Position numbers and translations under genes: made by a program. 64,000 nt of DNA, taken from the NCBI GenBank assembly GCA_022843625.1, contig JALHNH010000035.1, positions 1-64,000 on the forward strand. Reading direction: 5' to 3'. Positions within the stretch are counted from its first letter, which is position 1. Every line of letters begins with the position of its first letter. The notes beneath the pieces were generated by a model. The model was not told the origin of the DNA, ran no database searches, and saw only the letters and a program-made list of their open reading frames with translations. The DNA is from Bryobacter sp. (GTDB taxonomy: Bacteria > Acidobacteriota > Terriglobia > Bryobacterales > Bryobacteraceae). This document shows positions 58,125 through 64,000 of the stretch, in pieces.

Positions 58125-58154
58125 CGGTGCTGTCGTCCTTTTCTGTTTTGAAAT

Positions 58155-58181
58155 AAAAAAGGAGGCGCATGGAGCGCCTCC
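58155..58181 (-). terminator. Intrinsic terminator upstream of a same-strand gene (possible attenuator)
   Basis: On the minus strand, ggaggcgc, a 5-base loop and gcgcctcc form a perfect 8-bp stem followed by TTTTTT (complement of 58155-58160). This is a textbook rho-independent terminator. It lies about 30 bases upstream of the ATG at 58124 and no minus-strand gene precedes it, so it would stop or attenuate transcription of that gene's leader. Confidence 0.75.
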
Positions 58182-58332
58182 CGATGTAGAAGCTAACATT
58201 TCGAAAGTCGAATCCGAACCATGGTTTTTGGATCTTGTTGATTCCTGGGGAGATTTAGGCGAATTTTTCCGTGAACCGATTTTGTTGAGGAAGTTTGGCG
58301 CTGACGGATGCATCCATGAGATGATTCGCGGC

Positions 58333-59310
58333 ATGGCAAAGCCTTCCCTGCTCGTCCCAGGGTGTGAAAAAGCACCCGCGAAGATCGATCTGACCTATAA
58401 GCCGCCCGGGGGCATCCCGTATAAAGTGACCGATGCGGATGATTGGTGGAAGCTTGCGGCACGGCCTGAAGTGAAGGCGTCGGGAATCGACGCGCTGGGA
58501 TTGTGCCACTACAACTTTCTCACCCGGGTTCCTGCTGAGATCAATTATTATTTGCGGAACAAGGTTGGGTGCTGCAAGGCGACTCCTGACAAGAAGAACT
58601 ACATGTTCTCCTCGAACGCTGATCCTGGCTATGTGTATTTGCCTCCGCCGAATGTGAAGCCGATTCCGGAAGTGCCGGGGATTCAGCCGAGTCCTGAGCC
58701 GAAGCTTCAGTTGAATTCCTGGCTTGGGCTTGGGTTCAAATTTGGCTCAACCGTGATTGTTATGGGGATTGAGCAGATGGGCGGAATGATCATCTCGATC
58801 CAGGATCTGGTGAATCAGGAACCGCAAGTGAGGACCGTTTCACTGAATGCGCAAACCACGCGTATGGGATTGGGAGTTGGGGCCAGCGGGGGGCTTTGCC
58901 TGATCTATATCAGTTCCATGCGGCATCCATCGCAACTCAATTCGTTGCTGGCGGGTGGTGTGGACTTTAATCTGGCGTTAGGTGGCAATGCTGGTTCTGT
59001 GATCAAGGGGGGCAAGACGGTTGGGAAGTTGAAGAAGCTGCAACCGCTTGTTGAATTCATTGTGAAAGTGGGCGCGAGGACACCTGAGGCGTTGCGGAAG
59101 GCACTGAGTCAGCCTGACAAGGTGGCGGATCTATACAAGGCAATCCAAGGGCTGCGCGAGTCACTGAAGAATGAAACGGATGAGCCGGAGCCGAGTGTGC
59201 TGATTGCTGATTTGCCGGTGTCGGGTGGGACGGAAGTTTCGGTGTTCCATGCGGTGACGGAGTTCCGGGTGCTTGGGCAGCCGACGATTGATATTCAGTG
59301 GGGTAAGTAG
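58333..59310 (+). CDS. Hypothetical protein with LysM-like N-terminal segment
   Basis: About 325 residues from ATG 58333 (ATG 58321 is also possible; the open frame extends further but runs through the terminator and the divergent gene). The region YKVTDADDWWKLAARPEVKA, with LCHYNFLTRVPAEINYYLRN and KVGC, resembles LysM-like modules with a 'YNF.T.dp.EiNwYLr..vGC' tail found in secreted or toxin-associated proteins. The centre has hydrophobic Gly-rich strands (MGLGVGASGGLCLIYISS, LAGGVDFNLALGGNAGSV). No catalytic motif is seen. The following small gene may belong with it. Confidence 0.6.
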   Translation: MAKPSLLVPGCEKAPAKIDLTYKPPGGIPYKVTDADDWWKLAARPEVKASGIDALGLCHYNFLTRVPAEINYYLRNKVGCCKATPDKKNYMFSSNADPGYVYLPPPNVKPIPEVPGIQPSPEPKLQLNSWLGLGFKFGSTVIVMGIEQMGGMIISIQDLVNQEPQVRTVSLNAQTTRMGLGVGASGGLCLIYISSMRHPSQLNSLLAGGVDFNLALGGNAGSVIKGGKTVGKLKKLQPLVEFIVKVGARTPEALRKALSQPDKVADLYKAIQGLRESLKNETDEPEPSVLIADLPVSGGTEVSVFHAVTEFRVLGQPTIDIQWGK

Positions 59311-59354
59311 GGGCGGGAGATATCTGCCGGGTAGAGGACCAGTCGGCCTAGTTT

Positions 59355-59591
59355 ATGGGAAAAATGGAAAAAGTATTCCTGCTTTGGCACGTCCATGAAC
59401 ACGAAAGTGGAGAAGATGATGAGAAGCTCATCGGCGTCTATCGAACCGAGAGTGATGCGAAAGCAGCCATTGCGCGTGTTGGTACTCAACCTGGGTTTGT
59501 TGATCTTCCGGAAGGCTTCCAGATTTGCCCTTACGACTTGAACAAGGATCACTGGACTGAACTGTACGTGACGATCAGACATGGCGGCTGA
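59355..59591 (+). CDS. Small DUF7336-like protein
   Basis: A 78-residue cytoplasmic protein: FLLWHVHEHESGEDDEKLIG, VYRTESDAKAAIARVGTQPG, then YDLNKDHWTELYVTI. The 'lwh.he.....ed.kliGvY.t...A..ai.rl...pGF.d.pegF.i..y.ldkdhW.eG' pattern is that of a small family (DUF7336-type) often adjacent to polymorphic-toxin-like or hypothetical genes, sometimes in an immunity position. Function unknown; 44 bases after the preceding gene. Confidence 0.7.
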   Translation: MGKMEKVFLLWHVHEHESGEDDEKLIGVYRTESDAKAAIARVGTQPGFVDLPEGFQICPYDLNKDHWTELYVTIRHGG

Positions 59592-59749
59592 GAGTCTCTG
59601 CAATTGGCTAGCTGAGTCAGGTTATTCTTCTGTTAACGAGAACCTAACGTTGCTGCGAAAAGATTGTGAGTCCTATGCATTCGCTTCTCTGTTGGCTCAG
59701 CCAATTGCAGATCCTGCTGTTTAGGTTCTGTCGTCCTGCAATGCCCGCC

Positions 59750-60475
59750 ATGGGGAAGATGGCCTGTTGTTTGGGTTTGCTGCTGCTTCTTAGAAGCGGC
59801 ATGATGGCGCAGTCGGCCGAGATCGATGCTCTGCTTCAAGGGCTAAAGTCCACTTACAGCCGCTTGCAAGGGAATGTGAAGTTGAGCGCGCTGGTGACTC
59901 GAAGAGTATCTCGCGGTGAAATCAACAAAGAGACCCAGCGAGCATATGAGTTGATCGCTTTCAACAACACACTCCAAATTCGGGTGGGGCAGGAAAAGAA
60001 AAGCTCTGTGATTCGTGTGCTCTCCGGTGGTGAAAAGCTGTTGTTGATTTCTTCTGCAGATAAGCTTTATGGCGAAGCCGACTTTAATGATCCAAGCGGT
60101 GCCAGCTTTAAGGAGAAAATGGCAGAACTAAATGAGCGGCTTTGGGGCCGCCTCTTGACGCTGGATCCATCTCAAGCGAGATCTATGAGTCTCTTGCGTG
60201 ATGCTGAATTAACGGTTGGCGGAGGAAAGCAACTTATGAAGAGATTGGAGCTTAAATCGAAGAATTCCAATCTCATCTTGTACATTGACCCATCAACTTT
60301 TCTTGTCCGAAAACTGGTTTCCCGTAGTCAAAGTGCTGCCGCCGAATCGGTTGATGAGGAGATCACTTGGCTGTCCGTCGGGTCGAGCGTGAGTCCGATG
60401 GATGCTGTTTACGATCTACGTGAAGTTGTTGGATTTCGCAAGCTGCAGCCGTTTCGGGATAACTTGCCTTATTAA
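59750..60475 (+). CDS. Secreted LolA-like/DUF2092-type protein
   Basis: About 241 residues from ATG 59750, chosen for its signal peptide (MGKMACCLGLLLLLRSGMMA); ATG 59741 and GTG 59666 are upstream alternatives. The body has the half-barrel pattern of LolA-like proteins: IDALLQGLKSTYSRLQGNVK, SSVIRVLSGGEKLLLISS, ELKSKNSNLILYIDPSTFLV, RKLVSRSQSAA, then a final ITWLSVGSSVSPMDAVYDL. Probably periplasmic lipid or lipoprotein handling, but sequence alone does not prove it. Confidence 0.6.
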   Translation: MGKMACCLGLLLLLRSGMMAQSAEIDALLQGLKSTYSRLQGNVKLSALVTRRVSRGEINKETQRAYELIAFNNTLQIRVGQEKKSSVIRVLSGGEKLLLISSADKLYGEADFNDPSGASFKEKMAELNERLWGRLLTLDPSQARSMSLLRDAELTVGGGKQLMKRLELKSKNSNLILYIDPSTFLVRKLVSRSQSAAAESVDEEITWLSVGSSVSPMDAVYDLREVVGFRKLQPFRDNLPY

Positions 60476-60668
60476 GGATGGTGCCTTGGGCTTCTACTGG
60501 GCTGCTTGTGGCACGTCGGTAAACATTGAGGAGAATGGCTGGAGGGGGGGACGGGCCAGAGTGACAGCCTTCGACAGCCTTCCGACAGCCTTTCCAGAAT
60601 TCAGAATCAGGAAGATCGTGACGACAAGCCTCATATCCGGTAGTGTGAAGGAAGCAGGAGTTTTTGCC

Positions 60669-60908
60669 ATGACGATGATTGAACTTCCCGACAACCAGGC
60701 AGCCGCGCTGAAAGCAAAAGCTGCATTGCAGGGCCTGACGCTCCAGGCATGGCTGGGAAAGTTGGCTGAGGAATCAACAGTGGACTTGCCGCCTAAGCCG
60801 CTGAAGACGGGACGCGGGATGCTCGCCAAGTATGGACCTGCGCCTACTGCAGAAGAGATCGACGAGAACCGCAAGGACATGTTCCACGGCTTTGGCGAAA
60901 GTTTTTAG
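60669..60908 (+). CDS. VapB-type antitoxin
   Basis: A 79-residue protein from ATG 60669. N-terminal ribbon-helix-helix-like segment MTMIELPDNQAAALKAKAAL followed by QGLTLQAWLGKLAEEST, then a proline-rich flexible tail (VDLPPKPLKTGRGMLAKYGP) that would bind the toxin groove. It directly abuts the PIN-domain gene (next ATG is the following base), the usual vapBC layout. Slightly upstream at about 60560-60600 there is a short acagcctt tandem repeat. Confidence 0.75.
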   Translation: MTMIELPDNQAAALKAKAALQGLTLQAWLGKLAEESTVDLPPKPLKTGRGMLAKYGPAPTAEEIDENRKDMFHGFGESF

Positions 60909-61310
60909 ATGATTGCCGCAATCGCGGATACGCATACGGCCCTTTGGTATCTCCTTAATGATGGCCGCTCATCCATTCTGGCCGGAGACTATTTCGACAA
61001 GTCCGCAACAGCAGGAAGCGCGATCGGCATTTCGTCGATCAGCTTGGCTGAAATCGTTTACCTCATAGAGAAGAACCGGCTTCCTGCAAACGCCTACGCC
61101 GACCTTAAGGCCGCCCTGAATGACCCGGAGCACGTTTTCAAGGAAGCGCCTTTTACGGTTGAGATTGTTGATGCTATGAAGCAGGTTGTCCGGGCGGATG
61201 TTCCCGACATGCCTGACCGCATTGTCGCCGCGACGGCGGTTTATTTTGGCGTTCCTGTTATCAGTCGTGACGGGAAGATTCGCGCTTCTAACGTACAAAG
61301 CATCTGGTGA
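60909..61310 (+). CDS. vapC: VapC-type PIN-domain toxin
   Basis: A 133-residue RNase. PIN acidic residues are in place: Asp in AIADTHTALWYLL, Glu in SISLAEIVYLIEK, Asp in DVPDMPDRIVAATA and Asp in VPVISRDGKIRAS. The length and 'iaDTHallWyl' start are those of the AbrB/VapB-paired PIN subfamily. It should cut tRNA or rRNA when freed from its antitoxin. Adjacent to the antitoxin without a gap. Confidence 0.9.
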   Translation: MIAAIADTHTALWYLLNDGRSSILAGDYFDKSATAGSAIGISSISLAEIVYLIEKNRLPANAYADLKAALNDPEHVFKEAPFTVEIVDAMKQVVRADVPDMPDRIVAATAVYFGVPVISRDGKIRASNVQSIW

Positions 61311-61453
61311 TAGCCTCGCCGTCGTAGTTGGGAAGCGGTGGAATTGGTGAAGAGGGGCAGGTTCACAAGCAGTTGAGGAAGATGAATGGGGTGCGGCTGG
61401 GACGGGAGAGGCTGGTGGCATTCTAAGGATTGAATTCAGGAAGTAGTGTAGTC

Positions 61454-62305
61454 ATGAATCTAAAAAGTTCGCTGGATGGATTCTTTTCCCAATCAGAGTC
61501 CGGCAAAGATGGTCTCGAAGTGCGTTCACGCAGCCATCAGATTTATTTTCTTTGCTGGGTTGTCCTTATATTGTTTGCCAGTTGCTTTCTGGTCTACGAG
61601 TGGACTGCCCTGGGAATTGTCCTAAGATGTCTTTGGATCGCGGTCATACTCTTCCTGTCGATAATCTCAACTTACGCTTGGGGTCCGGAACGACAAGTTA
61701 TTGCTTGCAATCGTTGTCAAATGGCCGTATGGCTTGGGCCAGAGCAAGAAGGACTTATCGGACAGCTCTTTAGTCGACCAAATCCGAGATTCCTAGTATT
61801 CAATATAAACGAGTTAGAGAGGCTTGTAGCAACAAAGTTAGCAGTGACCTTCATGAAAAATGGGACCGCCGAGCAGCGTCTGTACAATTGTCTAGTATTG
61901 AAATTTCGAAATACATCTGATCTTTACCAGACACTTCGGGTCTTTTCGAAGGTGGAATCTGGAGGCGCCGGGTTTGTCGATCTTCACCTCAGATTGGACA
62001 AGGGTTGGAACGGATTCTATCTATGGGCTGAAGACTTCAATTGCCCAATGGAAAACTATATTCACCACCTGCGTGACAAGTTTCCAGACCAAAAAGCACG
62101 CTTTGATGTTTGCGAGTTAGCTGCTGAAGTAAATGAAATTGGCGGAGATTCGGAAGTTGAGGTTCAAGAGATTCTGAAAACGATTTATATGTATGGAGGG
62201 AAATGGGCATGTCTACACGCAGCGCGGAAATTCTTCCATAACGATTGGGGAATGGCGGGGAAAAAAGTGCTAAAGATCCGATCTGCAGTCGATGTTGAAG
62301 GTTGA
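61454..62305 (+). CDS. Membrane protein of unknown function
   Basis: About 283 residues from ATG 61454. Two adjacent helices at about 32-80 (IYFLCWVVLILFASCFLVYE and CLWIAVILFLSIISTYAWG), then a soluble part of 200 residues (FRNTSDLYQTLRVFSKVES, GFYLWAEDFNCPMENYIHHL, WACLHAARKFFHNDWGMAGK). AT content is higher than in the neighbours, which may mean recent acquisition. Two close cysteines (IACNRCQMAVW) follow the second helix. No family recognised. Confidence 0.65.
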   Translation: MNLKSSLDGFFSQSESGKDGLEVRSRSHQIYFLCWVVLILFASCFLVYEWTALGIVLRCLWIAVILFLSIISTYAWGPERQVIACNRCQMAVWLGPEQEGLIGQLFSRPNPRFLVFNINELERLVATKLAVTFMKNGTAEQRLYNCLVLKFRNTSDLYQTLRVFSKVESGGAGFVDLHLRLDKGWNGFYLWAEDFNCPMENYIHHLRDKFPDQKARFDVCELAAEVNEIGGDSEVEVQEILKTIYMYGGKWACLHAARKFFHNDWGMAGKKVLKIRSAVDVEG

Positions 62306-62532
62306 CTCACGCCCAAAACAATCCTTTGCATTTCGTCAAATAGCTCAATTGATGCTCTTTGGGGGCTCGTTTGATGTATTGAATATCTCGGCGCTGAACT
62401 GGCCTTCCCCACCAATGGGGGCAGTAAGGTCGTTTGCACGATTCGGTTAGTGCAAGTGTTTTCTGGGGATTGGATGAGAGCGCCTGAATTGGTTGTCCTG
62501 CATTGATTGGAAGACCCGGCTAAGATTAGGAC
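62306..62532. other. Gene-free spacer before the broken hicB
   Basis: No coding pattern on either strand. Contains ccttccccaccaatgggggc, a short inverted repeat near 62405. With the hicB fragment and the repeat DNA to 63071 it makes about 770 bases without an intact gene. Confidence 0.4.
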
Positions 62533-62740
62533 ATGCGACTGCTCATGACACTTGAACGCGATGAAACTGGCATGATTGTGGCGGAATGTCCGTCGCTTCC
62601 TGGGTGTATTTCTCACGGTGAGACGGAGGCTGTGGCGATCGAAAATGGTCTAGAGGCTATTCAGGTGCATCGCGGTGCGTATAGCCAATAAGCTGCCGTT
62701 GGCCGTCGAGGTGCGTGAGGTCGAAGTGGAAGTTGCGTAG
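62533..62740 (+). pseudogene. hicB-like gene broken by a frameshift
   Basis: The first frame gives MRLLMTLERDETGMIVAECP, then SLPGCISHGETEAVAIENGL and EAIQ, which is the HicB/UPF0150 N-terminus. The rest of the fold continues in another frame as CIAVRIANKLPLAVEVREVE followed by VEVA and a TAG at 62738. A loss of two bases (or gain of one) near 62664 explains this. Downstream, VSGGDR...WVRDH-like residues may be traces of a hicA. It is dead unless the shift is a sequencing error. Confidence 0.7.
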
Positions 62741-62849
62741 GGTATCCGGCGGTGATCGTTGGAGAACGGATTGGGTTCGGGATCACCGGGTGGGAAGGTG
62801 TGGAGGTTCCTGCTGGTGTTTGGGGGCTTGGTGTCGATTGGTCTGGCTG

Positions 62850-62899
62850 GGGACATAGGCAACACTTTAGCCCGGCGACCTAGGTAACACTTTAGCCCG
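62850..62899. repeat. 25-bp tandem repeat, block 1 (two units)
   Basis: Two adjacent 25-base units (gggacataggcaac... and gcgacctaggtaac...), both ending acactttagcccg. The same unit recurs in blocks at 63636-63735 and 63793-63867, all near REP palindromes and the transposase gene. Confidence 0.85.
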
Positions 62900-62930
62900 A
62901 CTTAGTGGCATTTGGGATGCGCTGTGGATT

Positions 62931-62957
62931 GGAATCCCCACGCTTACGCATGGGGTT
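62931..62957. repeat. REP palindrome upstream of the RAYT gene
   Basis: ggaat, then ccccacgcttacgcatgggg and tt. The 8-base arms (ccccacgc/gcatgggg, one G-T type mismatch) enclose a tta-type loop. Same orientation as the copies at 63585 and 63745. Confidence 0.85.
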
Positions 62958-63071
62958 GGCGGGGCGGCGGTCCCCATTGAGGGCTGTAAGCGTTGAAGCC
63001 AACCGCAAAATCTCAGGGCTAAAAGAGTCGAACGTAACCGCAACATTTATTGCTGCGATACCATCTTTCGC

Positions 63072-63563
63072 ATGGTTTACCTGCTGACCTTTGGCTGCTA
63101 TGGCCAGTGGATGCCTGGGGATGAGCGCGGTTCCGTGGATCGTAGTCGTGGACAAAGTCGTGGTGGGCCTATCGTTCCTTCTTCCTACCTTGTGGAGGAT
63201 TCGCGGCGAAGGATGCCTTCTTCGGGGGTTGTGCTCTCTCTGGCTGATGCCGAGACTGTACTCGAGGCCATTCAGGAGGTTTGTGGCTTTCGTGGGTGGG
63301 GGCTGATTGCTTGCCATGTTCGCAGTACTCATGTGCATGTCGTGGTGGATTTACCCGGTGAACCTAGTGGTGCGTTGAGGGACTTTAAAGCTTATGCCAG
63401 CAGAGGGTTGAATCTGGGGCGGGATGCCCGCAGGTATTGGTCGCGGGGTGGAAGCAAGCGGAGACTCTTGGATGCTGAGGCGGTCCGGGCTGCTGTCCGT
63501 TATGTGGTCGAGGAGCAGGGTGGGGAAATGGCGCTCTTCGTCGGAGATTCTTGGCTGGGTTGA
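63072..63563 (+). CDS. REP-associated tyrosine transposase (RAYT, IS200-like Y1 transposase)
   Basis: A 163-residue Y1 transposase. The HUH metal-binding motif is STHVHVVVDLPG; the nucleophile tyrosine is probably in LRDFKAYASRGLN; YWSRGGSKRRLL and VRYVVEEQGGEMALF complete the family's C-terminus. The start MVYLLTFGCYGQWMPGDERG matches a RAYT subgroup common in Solibacter-like genomes. It is flanked by REP palindromes of one type and should recognise them as single-strand hairpins. It looks intact. RAYTs are usually domesticated and not mobile in a simple way. Confidence 0.88.
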   Translation: MVYLLTFGCYGQWMPGDERGSVDRSRGQSRGGPIVPSSYLVEDSRRRMPSSGVVLSLADAETVLEAIQEVCGFRGWGLIACHVRSTHVHVVVDLPGEPSGALRDFKAYASRGLNLGRDARRYWSRGGSKRRLLDAEAVRAAVRYVVEEQGGEMALFVGDSWLG

Positions 63564-63584
63564 GCGCTGGTTCCGCTGTCATTT

Positions 63585-63611
63585 GGAATCCCCACGCTTA
63601 TGCGTGGGGTT
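63585..63611. repeat. REP palindrome downstream of the RAYT gene
   Basis: ggaat, ccccacgcttatgcgtgggg, tt; same orientation as at 62931, with compensating change in the right arm so that the stem ccccacgc/gcgtgggg is perfect. Twenty-two bases after the transposase stop. Confidence 0.85.
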
Positions 63612-63635
63612 AGAGGGGGGGGGGCCTACAGCCCT

Positions 63636-63735
63636 GGGACATGGGTAAGACCTTAGCCCGAAGACATAGGCAACACTTCTGCCCGGGGACGTGGGTAACA
63701 CTTTAGTCCGCCGAGGCGGGTGGCTCTTTGGTCCG
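63636..63735. repeat. 25-bp tandem repeat, block 2 (four units)
   Basis: Four consecutive 25-base units starting at 63636, 63661, 63686 and 63711, with endings ccttagcccg, acttctgcccg, actttagtccg and ctttggtccg. The last is the most degenerate. Confidence 0.85.
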
Positions 63736-63744
63736 CTGTCAATC

Positions 63745-63771
63745 GGAATCCCCACGCTTACGCGTGGGGTT
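63745..63771. repeat. REP palindrome, third copy at the RAYT locus
   Basis: ggaat, ccccacgcttacgcgtgggg, tt, exactly 160 bases after the copy at 63585. The intervening DNA plus the following 25-bp units form a higher-order repeat. Confidence 0.85.
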
Positions 63772-63792
63772 GGACGGGGGGCCTACTGCCCG

Positions 63793-63867
63793 GGGACATG
63801 GGCAAGACCTTAGCCCGACGACATAGGCAACACTTTAGCCCGGGGACGTGGGTAACACTTTAGTCCG
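63793..63867. repeat. 25-bp tandem repeat, block 3 (three units)
   Basis: Units at 63793, 63818 and 63843, in the same order of sequence variants as the first three units of block 2, then a partial fourth (ccgacgtgggtgac). With REP 63745 this reproduces the arrangement of 63585-63735 at a 157-160 base offset, so the composite unit was duplicated. Confidence 0.85.
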
Positions 63868-63932
63868 CCGACGTGGGTGACGAAAGGATGCTCCACTCCC
63901 CACAAAAGCGGCTCCAGATCGACTGATCTGAA

Positions 63933-64000
63933 TTAGGAGGTGCGGGGACGGTAGCCGGGGCGGGCTCTTACTCGCAGCTTTTTGGCGGCGTCGGTTTTGA
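63933..64000 (-). CDS. C-terminal end of a protein entering from the right edge
   Basis: The minus strand has an open frame from the window edge to a TAA at 63933-63935, with residues KTDAAKKLRVRARPGYRPR. Only about 21 residues are visible; the basic tail does not identify a family. A short inverted repeat (cagatc-gact-gatctg, about 63915-63930) sits just after the stop and could be part of a terminator. Confidence 0.4.
   Translation of the reverse strand, partial: KTDAAKKLRVRARPGYRPRTS

Noticed and set aside
60550-60600. Tandem acagcctt repeats before vapB as an operator
   Set aside because: Three imperfect 10-11 base copies, not palindromic; too little to call a regulatory site.
61311-61428. 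Short frame ending MNGVRLGRERLVAF before the membrane protein gene
   Set aside because: About 35 residues could be the tail of a lost gene, but nothing identifies a family and an in-frame stop lies just upstream.
62850-63867. CRISPR array
   Set aside because: The 25-bp units are directly adjacent with no unique spacers, vary among themselves and have no cas genes nearby.

Overview
The window looks like part of an Acidobacteriota chromosome, most likely of the Bryobacterales (Solibacter-like) lineage. This is an inference from gene content. There are several giant TonB-dependent receptors with an N-terminal carboxypeptidase-like domain, a MacB/FtsX-type permease of the acidobacterial kind, a PQQ-type sugar dehydrogenase fused to a Solibacter-type C-terminal domain (TIGR03437-like), a PEP-CTERM protein, an ECF sigma factor beside a Ser/Thr kinase with a PD40 propeller, a formylglycine sulfatase, enolase-superfamily enzymes and Tat-type 'RRxF' leaders on sugar enzymes. 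No phage structural genes, rRNA or CRISPR arrays were seen.

Layout. 1-3.5 kb: a junction where two outer-membrane protein genes, both lacking their N-termini, lie head to head (porin on minus, TonB receptor on plus); the receptor is also frameshifted. 3.6-5.2 kb: the tail of a Gfo/Idh/MocA oxidoreductase, then a tightly coupled ComF-like phosphoribosyltransferase and SLOG/DprA-like pair. 5.3-10 kb: TPR protein, ECF sigma factor and membrane Ser/Thr kinase. 10-12.2 kb: two tandem molybdopterin oxidoreductases with their cytochrome b. 12.2-14.7 kb: a membrane CHAT-domain protein. 14.6-26.6 kb: secreted propeller-like protein, sulfatase, PG-binding-like protein, tRNA-Lys, a truncated second sulfatase, TonB receptor and two enolase-superfamily genes, which together look like a carbohydrate scavenging island.

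26.66-30.09 kb: a decayed integrative element bounded on the left by the 3' part of a tRNA-Lys and on the right by a complete tRNA-Lys. It carries an integrase C-terminal remnant whose tyrosine appears changed to cysteine, a terminase-small-subunit-like HTH protein, a small secreted protein and a putative Cys/His/Asp papain-like protein bracketed by about 100-bp direct repeats. 30.1-37.5 kb: Fe-S reductase, UXS-like epimerase, TIM-barrel isomerase, DtxR/MntR regulator, M28 peptidase, esterase and a hicBA pair whose hicA has no ordinary start codon. 37.5-43.5 kb: NTF2-like protein, PEP-CTERM protein and a TonB receptor, with a degenerate receptor 3' end between them.

43.6-46.2 kb: an operon of a LysW-like zinc ribbon with a long acidic tail, two small secreted beta-sandwich proteins and two thioredoxin-fold proteins. 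46.3-54.8 kb: MacB-like permease, Lnt, LipA, SPOR protein, thioesterase, GNAT and PQQ-type dehydrogenase. 54.8-62.3 kb: phosphoesterase, a 'STGPKT' family protein, small unknowns, a vapBC pair and a membrane protein. 62.5-64 kb: a frameshifted hicB and a REP-associated tyrosine transposase (RAYT) surrounded by REP palindromes and a 25-bp tandem repeat. The same REP occurs twice elsewhere in the window.

Functional reading: outer-membrane uptake (TonB receptors) feeds secreted or periplasmic sulfatase, esterase, peptidase and sugar enzymes. Regulatory and stress modules (sigma/kinase, toxin-antitoxin, CHAT, PRTase-SLOG) and mobile or repeat DNA are interspersed. All assignments come from reading the sequence; no database search was run.
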